A DNA stretch of 57,433 bases from JADFJB01 sp964464595 (GTDB taxonomy: Bacteria > Zhuqueibacterota > JdFR-76 > DREG01), in NCBI GenBank assembly GCA_964464595.1, contig CAYXGW010000024.1, positions 1 to 57,433 of the forward strand, written 5' to 3'. The notes under the pieces were generated by a model. That model made no database searches. It saw only the letters and a list, made by a program, of their open reading frames with translations, and had not been told where the DNA came from. Both the position numbers and the translations under genes were made by a program. This document shows, in pieces, positions 1-8,899 of this stretch. Position 1 is the stretch's first letter. Each line of letters begins with the position of its first letter.

Positions 1-725
1 TGTTTATCGAGCCGCCATCAAACCCATTATTTAACATCGTGAATTTAGAAGCCATGGCGGACATCGCTCAATCCCATAATTTGATTTCAATTGTAGATAA
101 TACATTACTTACGCCTTTTTACCAACAGCCCTTAAAATATGGTATCGATTTTGTCATCCATTCTGCAACAAAATATTTAAGCGGTCACAACGATGGGCTG
201 GGTGGAGCGATTGTTTGTAAAGATGAAACTTATTTAGAAGAAATAGAATTTATTGCTAATGCATTAGGCGCAGTTTTAGGCGCTTTTGATTCCTGGCTTA
301 CTTTAAGAGGCATTAAAACACTCGCTCTACGCTTGCAAGCACAACAAAAAACCGCTTTAGAATTAGCCCATTTTTTACAGCAACACCCCCTGGTCCGGAA
401 AGTCTACTTTCCTGGGTTAGAGGATCATCCGCAATTCAATCTCTCTAAAAAGCAAACGACGGGATTCGGAGGTATGCTTTCCTTCGAAATTATTGGCGGA
501 CTCGAAAAAGCAAGACAGATAGCCGCCAAATCCAACCTGTTTTTTGTGGCTGAATCGTTTGGCGGTGTGGAATCTCTAATCCAGCATCCCCAAACCATGA
601 GCCACTCTTCCATGACTCAAGAAGCGCAGGAAGAGGCCGTCATTACAGAAAATCTTATCCGTATTTCTGTAGGCTTGGAAGATACACAGGATTTTCTTAA
701 AGATTTAGAAAGAGCGCTTGCTTAA
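1..725 (+). CDS. Trans-sulfuration family PLP enzyme (cystathionine gamma-synthase/beta-lyase or methionine gamma-lyase type), 5' partial
   Basis: The reading frame is open from base 3, so the N-terminal third lies outside the window. What remains is the central and C-terminal part of a Cys/Met-metabolism PLP enzyme. The PLP-binding segment SATKYLSGH is present, its lysine being the Schiff-base residue, preceded by IEPPSNP and DNTLLTP, which are family signatures. The C-terminal part has SLGG-like (FGGVESL) and HxxM (QTMSHSSM) elements that help bind the substrate carboxylate. Family members act in cytosolic interconversion of homocysteine, cystathionine and cysteine, or in methionine breakdown. 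The visible residues do not separate these activities, so no symbol is given. The protein ends normally and shows no frameshift. The next gene is convergent. Confidence 0.93.
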   Translation, partial: FIEPPSNPLFNIVNLEAMADIAQSHNLISIVDNTLLTPFYQQPLKYGIDFVIHSATKYLSGHNDGLGGAIVCKDETYLEEIEFIANALGAVLGAFDSWLTLRGIKTLALRLQAQQKTALELAHFLQQHPLVRKVYFPGLEDHPQFNLSKKQTTGFGGMLSFEIIGGLEKARQIAAKSNLFFVAESFGGVESLIQHPQTMSHSSMTQEAQEEAVITENLIRISVGLEDTQDFLKDLERALA

Positions 726-796
726 TGAAAATCATCGTTTAATTTAAGAGAAGAAAAATTAGAACCGTGAGCCACAGAATAGTTTCCTTAGGTCCC

Positions 797-1240
797 TTAC
801 CTTCTCTTAAATACAGCTTTGGAAATAGCTGGTTCCCTGCCGTCGCCAAAATCCCACGATTGGTTCTCCACAAGCAGGGTGAGTATATTTCCTGATAGAG
901 TCATTTTAAAATTCGGGTTATCTGAAGTGATTTTGTTACCATCTTTTTTCATAGTTCCGGATTGGTTTGTGGACATGCCCATCATTTTTGCAGAATAGGT
1001 GTAGGTTCCGTTCGTTTTAATCGTCATCGTTAATGAAGTTTTAAACTCATTCATCATGTCCAAAGATTTATTAGGATTTTTTGTGCTTGTATAGGTCATT
1101 TCCTTTGCATCCCAGGTTCCTGCCATAGAGCTGTTTGAAATGCTTTTTTTACTTTTATTCTCCACCTCAGGGGAATCAGTGCTACAGGCAGAGAAACTTA
1201 TAACAACAAAAATTGCAAGCAGATAAGGTACTCTTTTCAT
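797..1240 (-). CDS. Small lipoprotein with lipocalin-like beta domain
   Basis: A 147-residue protein with a basic start, a hydrophobic stretch (residues 6-16) and a lipobox FSAC with the acceptor Cys19, so it should be lipidated and held in the envelope. The mature part has a Ser/Lys-rich linker and then a domain starting with GTW, containing many alternating Thr/Ser beta strands (a TYTYSAKMMG-type strand). This resembles lipocalin-like or META-type domains of unknown ligand. No catalytic residues can be named. It sits next to another exported protein on the same strand, 39 bp away, so the two may be co-transcribed. Lipoprotein assignment is firm; the domain name is a guess from pattern. Confidence 0.75.
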   Translation of the reverse strand: MKRVPYLLAIFVVISFSACSTDSPEVENKSKKSISNSSMAGTWDAKEMTYTSTKNPNKSLDMMNEFKTSLTMTIKTNGTYTYSAKMMGMSTNQSGTMKKDGNKITSDNPNFKMTLSGNILTLLVENQSWDFGDGREPAISKAVFKRR

Positions 1241-1279
1241 TTTATGATCCTCCGATATTTGTGAATAATAAAGATTAGG

Positions 1280-2473
1280 TTATTTAATCAAGTACATTTT
1301 CCTGGTTGTCATAAAAGCTGGCCTGGAATCATTGTGTGCTGTAGAAATCCGTAAACGATACAAATACAATCCGCTTGTTAGGTTTTCTGGCTGCCACTGA
1401 ACTTCGTAACTACCTGCCAACTTTTCTTCATCAACCAACACTGCTATTTCCTGTCCATTAAGGTTGAAAACTTGCAGGTTTATATGCCCGCTTATTGGCA
1501 AGTTAAAACCAATTGTTGTAGAAGGGTTGAAGGGATTGGGGTAGTTTTGAGTAAGATAGAAGCCGTCTGGAATCGTAGAGGAAACTGTCTCAACAGGCGT
1601 AGAACCGCCTTTCGGCACGAAGTGGGCTATGTGGTTCAGGCCAAGGCGTACACCACTGGATGGATTACGATCGTAGGTAACCTCTACAGCCAGTCCGCTC
1701 TTAGTAATGAAGGAGAAAGTCTCGAGGCTCTCGACCTGGCCCGTTGGCTGAGTGATTGTTTGAATGATGTGCAGCCGAATCGCAGCTCCGGATCCTTCCG
1801 GTGTGGTCAATGTTGTCGTTCCGAGTATGTTGTACTCAAAATCGATTTTAAGTCCCACAGCCTTAAATTGCATATTTCCTGGAATAGTAACCCATGTTAT
1901 CTGCTCATAACTATTGTTCCAGCTAACGCCTTGTGATGCCGGCAGTCTGGACATAAGCCATCCATTCGGTGTGTATCTGGTTGCGAGTGTATCGATAACA
2001 CCATCCAAATTAGTATCTACAAGTGCGCTGCCAAATCCATGCACAACTACATTGTCGTTAGTGATTGTCGAAAAAAGATAAATGGTAGAGTCTGCCACAC
2101 CACTGTCTAACGTGAAAACAAATTCTTCTACGTGAGTGGCCGTGGCAAAAGAGTCGGCGCCAGGTACAGTGGCAGGCATATTCATCAGGAGACGAGTATA
2201 ATTAAGTGCAAAGTTGTCAACAATGCCTCTGAAATCCGCGACGCCTCCATTTATGATAGCATCGAGTTGCGAGGAGTTGGCAGGTGTGTCGAGAAAAACA
2301 TCAAATTGAATACCGACCTGTGCTTCCAGATCGCTCCGGTTAATGGAAACCTGCGCCATGGTTGGCGTGACGAACAGCACAGCCAAATAGGACATCAGCA
2401 ATACTAAGCGATACAGAAATCTTTCTACAAAGGGTTCATTTAGTCCGGTATTACTTCTAAAAATTGTATTCAT
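1280..2473 (-). CDS. Secreted protein with type IX secretion C-terminal sorting domain
   Basis: A 397-residue exported protein. The N-terminus has a long signal peptide (hydrophobic core about residues 22-38, cleavage probably after TMAQ); a shorter start at Met28 would also give a signal peptide. Residues 42-300 are a beta-rich region with no recognised catalytic motif. The last 75 residues carry a Por/T9SS type A sorting domain: the QNYPNPFNPST signature, then LPISG, VFNLNGQEI, LAGSYEVQW and SGLYLYRL. Such domains direct passage through the type IX secretion system, or in related phyla mark surface proteins; they end near a Lys, as here (MYLIK). The substrate is unknown. This domain is the main clue to the phylum-level placement. 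Confidence 0.88.
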   Translation of the reverse strand: MNTIFRSNTGLNEPFVERFLYRLVLLMSYLAVLFVTPTMAQVSINRSDLEAQVGIQFDVFLDTPANSSQLDAIINGGVADFRGIVDNFALNYTRLLMNMPATVPGADSFATATHVEEFVFTLDSGVADSTIYLFSTITNDNVVVHGFGSALVDTNLDGVIDTLATRYTPNGWLMSRLPASQGVSWNNSYEQITWVTIPGNMQFKAVGLKIDFEYNILGTTTLTTPEGSGAAIRLHIIQTITQPTGQVESLETFSFITKSGLAVEVTYDRNPSSGVRLGLNHIAHFVPKGGSTPVETVSSTIPDGFYLTQNYPNPFNPSTTIGFNLPISGHINLQVFNLNGQEIAVLVDEEKLAGSYEVQWQPENLTSGLYLYRLRISTAHNDSRPAFMTTRKMYLIK

Positions 2474-2626
2474 GATAACCCTCCATTCATATTAATTAAA
2501 TTTTTGAAAAAATTGTTAAAGTTAATGGTAAATTTACCACTGGATGAAGGCTAAGTCAATAACCCATATGAGGTATTTTTTTCAAGATATAGAAGAGAGA
2601 ATTCTAAGTCGGGGGGTAGAAACTAA

Positions 2627-3256
2627 TTAAATCAGCCTATCTCCAATGGCCTTCTTTACAGCCGCTGCCCTTGAGTGGACATGCAATTTTGCATAAATAT
2701 TTTTTATGTGTGTCCGCACGGTGTCTCCGCTTATAAAAAGGGCGTCTGCGATTATTCTGTAATTTTCCCCGTCACAAAGTCTTTGCAGTACTTCTGTTTC
2801 ACGTAAAGTTAATGGGGATTGAATTGTAGTTTTAAATGAGGTAACAATTCGACGAGCAATACTTGGAGACATGGGTGAGCCGCCCTCATAAACCTCTTTG
2901 ATTGATTTCAATAATTCCGCAGGAGGAGTATCTTTTAGTAAATAACCGGTTGCGCCTGCACAAATGGAGTTGAAAATGGAATCATTGTCTTCCTGAATAG
3001 TTAACATGATAAAATCAGTATCCGGAATCTTATCTTTCAACTTTCGAACCCCTTCGATACCGGACATACCCGGTAAATTGATATCCATTAAGACAACATC
3101 AGGTGTGCTGCTTTCAATCGCTTCCAAAGCCGATTCACAATCGTTAAAGGAGTGTTTGCACGAAAACCCGGGTGATCCATCAATAATCAGGGTAAGCGCC
3201 TGCCGTATTTCCGAGTCATCTTCGACAATCGCAACTGTAAGGTTATTATCATACAT
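2627..3256 (-). CDS. NarL/FixJ-type response regulator
   Basis: A 209-residue two-domain response regulator. The receiver domain (about residues 6-122) has the acidic pair Asp13/Asp14, phosphoacceptor Asp58 in VVLMDINLPG, Thr86 and Lys108 in the YLLKD motif. Residues 146-209 form a LuxR-type helix-turn-helix beginning with LTLRETEVL. It lies 176 bp downstream of the propeller sensor kinase on the same strand and is its probable partner, since HisKA_3-type kinases usually pair with NarL regulators. Its DNA targets cannot be read from the window. All key residues are intact. Confidence 0.95.
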   Translation of the reverse strand: MYDNNLTVAIVEDDSEIRQALTLIIDGSPGFSCKHSFNDCESALEAIESSTPDVVLMDINLPGMSGIEGVRKLKDKIPDTDFIMLTIQEDNDSIFNSICAGATGYLLKDTPPAELLKSIKEVYEGGSPMSPSIARRIVTSFKTTIQSPLTLRETEVLQRLCDGENYRIIADALFISGDTVRTHIKNIYAKLHVHSRAAAVKKAIGDRLI

Positions 3257-3432
3257 GTTCTAATAATAGGATAATTTCATCAAGGTAGCAATCACGCATT
3301 TGGGGTATATTCCTTTTATGAGCAACTGATTGCAGATAAACACGGCCTTGCAAAGCCGCAAATAGACTCAAAGGCAGAACTGATGATCGATTCTAAGTAT
3401 ATTCAAATCACTCTATTCGTGTCAAATCCGTG

Positions 3433-6400
3433 TTAATTATTGGCCTCAAGTTCTATCTTTTTAGCAAACCGGATCGTCGTACCACTTTTATCTGAATTAA
3501 TTTCAAGTACCCCACCTATTTTTTTTGCTCTGGAATTCATGTTCTGTAATCCATATCCACCCCTTACATTTTCTTGATCAAAACCGATTCCATTATCAAT
3601 CAAAGCTATAATGAGTTTGTTCTGTTGAAAGGATACTTCAAGAAAAACTTCTGTTGATTTGGAGTGTTTTAAGCAATTATTCATCGCTTCTTTAAACAGA
3701 AGCAAAATCGACCTGCGATCTTGCAATGGAACATTTACGTTATTTAGGCTTTCATCTACTCCCTTGGTTTGGAACCGAATTCCACCAGGATCGAACATGG
3801 AATTTCCAAATTCCTTAAGCCGGGTAAGCAGATCATACAAGTTGTCTTTGCCGGGGTCCAAAACCCAAATAAAATCACGCATTCGCCCGGATAAGGATTT
3901 GGTATTTTCCTCAATTTTGTTTAAGTATTCTTCGGTTGATGAACTGATCTCGGATCTTTTTGCCAGCTCTGTAAAAAGTGCGATCTTGGTCAGCATGTTA
4001 CCCGCTTCATCGTGAAAATCAGCTGAACTTTTTTTTCGAACGAGTTCTCTTTCTTCTATTCGGGCATGCTCAATATCAGCTTTTATCTGAATCTCTTTTG
4101 CTTTGCTGTGGATTTGATATCGAATAAACCCGAATACACAAGCCATAAAAGTTGCAACATAAAATATATAGGCCCACCATGTTTTCCAGGGCGGAGGTGT
4201 AATGTGGATTTTAACAGATGCGCCATCTTCATTCCAAATATTGTCATTGTTACTTCCTTTTACTCGGAATATGTAATCTCCCGGGTCGAGGTTTGTGTAG
4301 GTCGCAAATCGTCGTGAGCCAGAGAAATTCCAATCTTCGTCGAAGCCATCCATCTTGTATGCATACTGATTCTGTTGTGGAATAATAAAGTTTAACGCTG
4401 AAAACTCAAAGGAAATGACTTTATGTTTATAGGAAAGCTGGATATTATTTACTTCGGAGATATGCTGATTTAATATTGTATTTGAAGTATTGTTAATTGG
4501 AACCGACTCGTTCAATATTTTGAAATCTGTAATAACAATTGGTGGAATATTCGGATTATCAGCAACACTATCCGGATGAAAAACATTATATCCATTCACT
4601 CCACCGAAAAACAATTCTCCATTGTTGTTTTTATGAAATGCGTTTTGGTTGAATTCATCACCTTGCAGACCGTCTGCAGTTGTATATATCCTTACCTTTA
4701 GTTGGTTTGTATCCGGAAGAATTCGAGCAAGTCCTTTATTTGTGCTAACCCAAAGATGACCAGATTCATCCTCCAGTATTCCGTAAATAACCTCGTTAGG
4801 AAGACCATCACTTTCGTGAAATTGCTTGAATGTATAGTCATCTTCCGGCCTAACAGGTTTGACAAGTCGGTTTAGCCCTAAAGCTGTACCAATCCAAATA
4901 TCGTGGGTAATGGAACTTTGGTAGATAGATAAAACCCGGTTACTACTCAGGCTGTTTGGATTTATGGGATCATTATTATATTGTTTAAAAAGCTTGGTTT
5001 TTCGATCCATTAAATAAACACCGCCTGAAGCTGTTCCAATCCAAAAGAAGCCTGAATTGTCTTCGAGAATTGTGTAAATGAATGGGTCAAGTACGGCTTT
5101 AGAGTCTGCGGGGAGCCACTGAGTACGCAAAAATGAGTTACTGGCAGGCAAATGTTCAATTAATCCTCCACAGCCTGTACCCACCCAAATTGTGCCGGAG
5201 AGATCCTGAAAGATCGTGTGGACATTGTCTGCACTGATTGATGATTCGTTTTCAGGGTCAAAAGAATAGTGCTCAAAAAATGCATTACCACCAGGGTCAT
5301 GGCTCATTTTTGAGAGCCCGCCTCCTCGAGTTCCTATCCACAGATTGCCAGACCGATCTTCCAAAAGCGATAAAATATAATTTGTTGCGGGACCAGAGTT
5401 TATATTTAAAGCATTCTGTTTTATATGTTGAATTTTTCCTGTGAGTTTGTTTATTTCATTTAGTCCATCCGTAGTACCTACCCATAAGGTGTTCGGCCTT
5501 TGACTTGATTGCAAAATGGGTAAAACGTTATTATGGCTGAGACTTTTAAGCGCTAGCTTAACTGTTGAACCATCTGAGTTTTCTTTAGATAAGTTTGGAG
5601 TGGCTCGATGATGAACAAACTTTTGATTATGGCTATCAAATCGATTCAAGCCATCTCTTGTCCCTATCCAGATTTCTCCGGTATTGCTTTCATAAATTGA
5701 AAAAATATAACTGTGACTTATACTAGTTGGGTCGAGTGGATTATGTTTAAGTGTTGTAAATGTAAAGGAAGTATTGTTTTGTACTTTTAAAGACAAGCCT
5801 TCCCGTGTTCCAACCCAAAGCATTCCGTGAGAATCTTCAAACAATGACTTAATATTATTACTTGGTAAACTCGTTTGCGGATGAGCAGGATCGTGTTGAA
5901 TACGGATTACCTTTTTAGAATGAGTATCAAATCGATTTACTCCGGTATTTGTTGTTGAAACCCACAAAATACCGGAGTTCCCCTTCGCCATAACTCGGTA
6001 TACCTGGCCAAGTTCATCGGGTTTGTTGCTATCATGTGGATAATGAATAAATTGATTTGTATTAACATTGAACTCGGCAAGTCCACCTGCGGTTAGAAGC
6101 CAAAGAGTACCAGGTTCAAAACTCTCAATGGCAAAGGTATTCGTATTGTCATCGGCAGGTTTGAAGTATGTAAATAAACCGGTTCTCATGTCCATCTTAT
6201 TCAATCCATCGTTGGCTCCGACCCATAAAGTGCCTCTGGGATATTCATACAAAGACCAAACCGTATCGTTACTCAAGCTACTTGGATTTTCTGGATTATT
6301 GCGATAGCTGACAAAGGTTTCTGTTTTTCTGTCAAAACGATTGAGTCCACCACCGAAAGTGCCAACCCATAGTACGTCTGAACTATCTTCATAAATAGTC

Positions 6401-6690
6401 CAGATCCAGTTTTCGCTTAAACTATTAAATTCGGCCGGATTTTTTTTAAATACGGTAAACTTATATCCATCATATCGGTTGAGACCATCCTGGGTGCCAA
6501 ACCACATAAAACCTCTGCTGTCTTTTTTTGCACAAAGAACTGTTGTTTGAGAGAGACCCTGGTCACGCGGTATTCGGTTAAATTTGATGGTGTTGCTTTG
6601 TCCGAACAGTTTTATGGGTAAGGATTGAAAAATCAGGAGTAAACATACACATATATTTATGAAATAAGGGATTCTGAATTTGTAGGCCAT
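3433..6690 (-). CDS. Two-component sensor kinase with periplasmic regulator-propeller repeats
   Basis: A 1085-residue membrane sensor. A signal or anchor segment (residues 8-30) is followed by about 14 Reg_prop blades (repeating xxWVGTxxGLNRFD units, roughly residues 40-680) and a Y_Y_Y domain (about 740-830, with YAYKMDGFDEDW and YTNLDPGDY). These form the extracytoplasmic sensor. A transmembrane helix spans about 837-857. The cytoplasmic part has a HisKA_3-like dimerisation helix with His893 in DFHDEAGNML, then a HATPase domain with N-box KEAMNNCLKHS, DNGIGFD and a GYGLQNM box. It should autophosphorylate on His893 and pass phosphate to the regulator encoded downstream. Similar sensors in Bacteroidota sense glycans, but the ligand here is unknown. 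Unlike many such sensors it carries no fused receiver or AraC domain. Confidence 0.93.
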   Translation of the reverse strand: MAYKFRIPYFINICVCLLLIFQSLPIKLFGQSNTIKFNRIPRDQGLSQTTVLCAKKDSRGFMWFGTQDGLNRYDGYKFTVFKKNPAEFNSLSENWIWTIYEDSSDVLWVGTFGGGLNRFDRKTETFVSYRNNPENPSSLSNDTVWSLYEYPRGTLWVGANDGLNKMDMRTGLFTYFKPADDNTNTFAIESFEPGTLWLLTAGGLAEFNVNTNQFIHYPHDSNKPDELGQVYRVMAKGNSGILWVSTTNTGVNRFDTHSKKVIRIQHDPAHPQTSLPSNNIKSLFEDSHGMLWVGTREGLSLKVQNNTSFTFTTLKHNPLDPTSISHSYIFSIYESNTGEIWIGTRDGLNRFDSHNQKFVHHRATPNLSKENSDGSTVKLALKSLSHNNVLPILQSSQRPNTLWVGTTDGLNEINKLTGKIQHIKQNALNINSGPATNYILSLLEDRSGNLWIGTRGGGLSKMSHDPGGNAFFEHYSFDPENESSISADNVHTIFQDLSGTIWVGTGCGGLIEHLPASNSFLRTQWLPADSKAVLDPFIYTILEDNSGFFWIGTASGGVYLMDRKTKLFKQYNNDPINPNSLSSNRVLSIYQSSITHDIWIGTALGLNRLVKPVRPEDDYTFKQFHESDGLPNEVIYGILEDESGHLWVSTNKGLARILPDTNQLKVRIYTTADGLQGDEFNQNAFHKNNNGELFFGGVNGYNVFHPDSVADNPNIPPIVITDFKILNESVPINNTSNTILNQHISEVNNIQLSYKHKVISFEFSALNFIIPQQNQYAYKMDGFDEDWNFSGSRRFATYTNLDPGDYIFRVKGSNNDNIWNEDGASVKIHITPPPWKTWWAYIFYVATFMACVFGFIRYQIHSKAKEIQIKADIEHARIEERELVRKKSSADFHDEAGNMLTKIALFTELAKRSEISSSTEEYLNKIEENTKSLSGRMRDFIWVLDPGKDNLYDLLTRLKEFGNSMFDPGGIRFQTKGVDESLNNVNVPLQDRRSILLLFKEAMNNCLKHSKSTEVFLEVSFQQNKLIIALIDNGIGFDQENVRGGYGLQNMNSRAKKIGGVLEINSDKSGTTIRFAKKIELEANN

Positions 6691-6867
6691 AATGTTAATA
6701 AAATAGGAGTATAAATCAAAATGTCAATCTCAAAACTAATGAATGAAAAGAATATTTTTCACTCCTACATTAATATAATCTAAAAACATATTACCGAAGA
6801 TTAATATTAAGTCTTGATCCAATCGGTTTGTTCTTAGTTTGTTATGTTTTGCCAAGGAGAAAAAAGA

Positions 6868-7341
6868 ATGGTCGCTAAGCGCGCAACGAGAACACAAAAC
6901 CTACGATTGAATGCCCCTATTGATCGCGTATTTCCATTATTTGAACCCATTAATGAAATGAAATGGGCATATGGTTGGAAGCTTGAATTAATCTATCCAA
7001 AAACGGAAATGATCGAAGAAGGGCTTGTATTTAAAACAAAAGGCCTTGCTTCGGCTGAAAAAATCTGGATCATATCTAAGCTTGACAAAGAACAATTTCA
7101 AATTGAATATCTTAATATTGAGCCCGAATTTTTGCTTGGGAAAATACTAATCAATTGTGAGAAAAATTCAGACAATACGACAACGGCTGTTGTTACATAC
7201 ATTTACACTGCTCTTTCGGAAAGGGGGAATGATTACATCAATACTTTTACCGCAGAGTTTTTTAAAAATTGGTTGGATTCCTGGGAAAAAGCCATTAATT
7301 TCTTCCTGGATACCGGTACTATTTTAAAAGAGCTGCATTAA
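6868..7341 (+). CDS. SRPBCC (START-like) family protein
   Basis: A 157-residue protein with the helix-grip fold pattern of SRPBCC proteins: an N-terminal strand (QNLRLNAPIDRVFPLF, where the APIDRVFPLF element is typical of polyketide cyclase/START-like members), a beta-rich middle and a long C-terminal helix (the ENWLDSWEKA-like region). An upstream in-frame ATG at 6844 exists, but an AAGGAG Shine-Dalgarno at 6854-6859 lies inside that extension and is well placed 8 bases before the ATG at 6868, so the later start is chosen. Such proteins bind hydrophobic ligands; nothing identifies the ligand. It is divergent from the propeller kinase and followed 43 bp later by a GGCT-like gene. Confidence 0.75.
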   Translation: MVAKRATRTQNLRLNAPIDRVFPLFEPINEMKWAYGWKLELIYPKTEMIEEGLVFKTKGLASAEKIWIISKLDKEQFQIEYLNIEPEFLLGKILINCEKNSDNTTTAVVTYIYTALSERGNDYINTFTAEFFKNWLDSWEKAINFFLDTGTILKELH

Positions 7342-7384
7342 TTGATGCCATCGCTTCAAACGATGGGTTCAAACCCGGCAAAGA

Positions 7385-7804
7385 ATGATGATGAATATTT
7401 TTACCTATGGAACCCTTATGTTCAACCAAGTTTGGCGCCAGGTTGTGAAGGGAAATTATAAGTCAAAACCGGGAATCCTCTTTGGCTATGAGTGCAGAGC
7501 ATTAAAGGAAGAAATCCATCCATGTTTGATAAAAGGATCGCCCGTGAACAAAGTAGAAGGGGTTATTTATTTTAACGTCGTCGATTCAGATGTACAAATC
7601 CTTGATCGCTTCGAAGGATTGGAATATAAGAAGGTGAAAGAAAACTGCCTTTTACAAAATGGGGCAAAAGTGGTAACCGAAACCTACATATGGAATGGGA
7701 GTTTGGAATTGGTCAGTTCAGAACCATGGGATGCGGAAAGATTCGAAAAAGAAGAGATTCAATTATTTGTCCAAAGGTACAAGGGATTTACTAACGGAAC
7801 TTAG
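7385..7804 (+). CDS. Gamma-glutamylcyclotransferase-like (AIG2/GGCT) protein
   Basis: A 139-residue protein with the AIG2/GGCT fold signature: N-terminal FTYGTLM (the YGTL loop that binds the substrate), then GVIYF and DRFEGLEYKKV, where the Glu after Phe is the usual catalytic acid position. Characterised members release 5-oxoproline from gamma-glutamyl compounds, or act as gamma-glutamylamine cyclotransferases. The length is normal. Three consecutive ATG codons occur at 7385, 7388 and 7391, so the exact start is uncertain by two residues. No operon partner points to a specific substrate. Confidence 0.85.
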   Translation: MMMNIFTYGTLMFNQVWRQVVKGNYKSKPGILFGYECRALKEEIHPCLIKGSPVNKVEGVIYFNVVDSDVQILDRFEGLEYKKVKENCLLQNGAKVVTETYIWNGSLELVSSEPWDAERFEKEEIQLFVQRYKGFTNGT

Positions 7805-7945
7805 CCTTTTCCATTTACGCAACTTAAACAAATTTTTAAAAATAAAAACCACTGATTCCATTGTAGCTTCAAAGCCTTTTTTTTAATATAATTTCTTTGT
7901 TTAGCATTTAATACTAGAATCATTGTTTGATAAGGACGGAGAGGC

Positions 7946-8629
7946 ATGAGTTACGACCTGCAAGATTTCACCAAAGACGTCATCGATCGTAGTCACCAAA
8001 TTCCGGTTTTGGTTGATTTTTGGGCGGAATGGTGCGGACCCTGTAAAATCCTGGGTCCGGTTTTAGAGGAATTGGCAGAACAGCAAAAAGATAAATGGGA
8101 ATTGGTAAAACTGAATACCGAGCAGCACAGCGATCTTGCCGGCAAATACGGAATTCGCAGCATTCCGGATGTTAAATTGTTTGTGGATGGTGAAATAAAG
8201 GATGGATTTGTCGGCGCATTACCGAAAAATGCTATCGAGAAATGGCTGGAAAAAACCATTCCCGGCAAACATGCAAACCAACTGAAAGAAGCACAGGAGC
8301 TTTTATCACAGGGAGAAACTAAAAAAGCCGAACAGATAATGCAAAATATCATTTCAGCCGAACCAAACAACCAACAAGCAGGAACATTGCTAGCGCGTTC
8401 AATCTTTTATTCAGATCCGCAAAAGGCTTTACAACTGGTCAACCCGATTGAGCCGGATTCGGAGTTTTATGAAACTGCCGATGCAATTAAATCCCTTGTG
8501 AAATTATTTGAGTATTTGGATGATCCTAAAAACCTGCCAGAAAAATCAGTAAAGGTTGGGTATTTAATCGCAATTAAAAACCTGCAAAATCAAGATTTCA
8601 ACAGCGCCTTGGACACTTTATTGAAGTAA
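7946..8629 (+). CDS. cnoX: CnoX/YbbN-like thioredoxin with TPR domain, C-terminus lost by frameshift
   Basis: A 227-residue protein with a thioredoxin domain (residues 5-108: FWAEWCGPCK with Cys30 and Cys33, and cis-Pro74 in RSIPD), then a helical TPR region (from about 115, QLKEAQELLSQGE). This order matches CnoX/YbbN chaperedoxins, which protect proteins from oxidation and pass them to chaperones. A GGAG Shine-Dalgarno precedes the ATG. Family members run about 270-290 residues and end with a helix of the RDRxYxDDxARK type. Here a stop occurs right after DTLLK, and that missing tail is encoded in the next frame (see 8620-8760). The WCGPC active site is intact. Confidence 0.88.
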   Translation: MSYDLQDFTKDVIDRSHQIPVLVDFWAEWCGPCKILGPVLEELAEQQKDKWELVKLNTEQHSDLAGKYGIRSIPDVKLFVDGEIKDGFVGALPKNAIEKWLEKTIPGKHANQLKEAQELLSQGETKKAEQIMQNIISAEPNNQQAGTLLARSIFYSDPQKALQLVNPIEPDSEFYETADAIKSLVKLFEYLDDPKNLPEKSVKVGYLIAIKNLQNQDFNSALDTLLK

Positions 8630-8760
8630 TAAGAACAGATCGTGATTATGATGATGACGGTGCGAGGAAAGCCTGTATCGCTATTTTTAAGTTTCTGGGT
8701 GAAGATAGTGAAATTACAAAAGGACATCGCTCGGCATTTAGTAGTGCGCTATATGTATGA
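8620..8760 (+). pseudogene. Displaced C-terminal tail of the CnoX-like gene (frameshifted)
   Basis: In the frame shifted from the preceding gene, bases 8620-8757 encode a continuous tail, EVIRTDRDYDDDGARKACIA and onward to SSALYV, ending with TGA at 8758-8760. This matches the conserved last helices of CnoX/YbbN proteins. Inserting one G after TTATTG (8618-8623) would join the two parts as DTLLEVIRTDRDY. So one base appears lost from a GG pair. It is either a real recent mutation or a sequencing error; the tail still reads as clean protein, which favours a recent or artefactual event. Confidence 0.85.
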
Positions 8761-8852
8761 TTTTTTTATCATAAAAAATGGGCCTCTTTTCTTGAAGCCA
8801 TATTAAATCTGCGCGGTTTTGTCTTAATATTTTTGAATGAATAAGTACGCAT

Positions 8853-8880
8853 TTGAGATAGCCTCAATTTTTTCTATAAC
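8853..8880 (+). promoter_or_regulatory. Putative sigma70-type promoter for the M20 peptidase gene
   Basis: TTGAGA at 8853-8858, a 16-bp spacer, and TATAAC at 8875-8880. The start codon is 20 bases downstream, with AGGAAAG as Shine-Dalgarno in a short leader. Confidence 0.45.
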
Positions 8881-8899
8881 CCACTTTTAGGAAAGTTCA

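Noticed and set aside
743..811. 11-bp inverted repeat TTTAAGAGAAG/CTTCTCTTAAA as a terminator
   Set aside because: The arms are 47 bases apart, one is inside the lipoprotein gene, and there is no T-tract.
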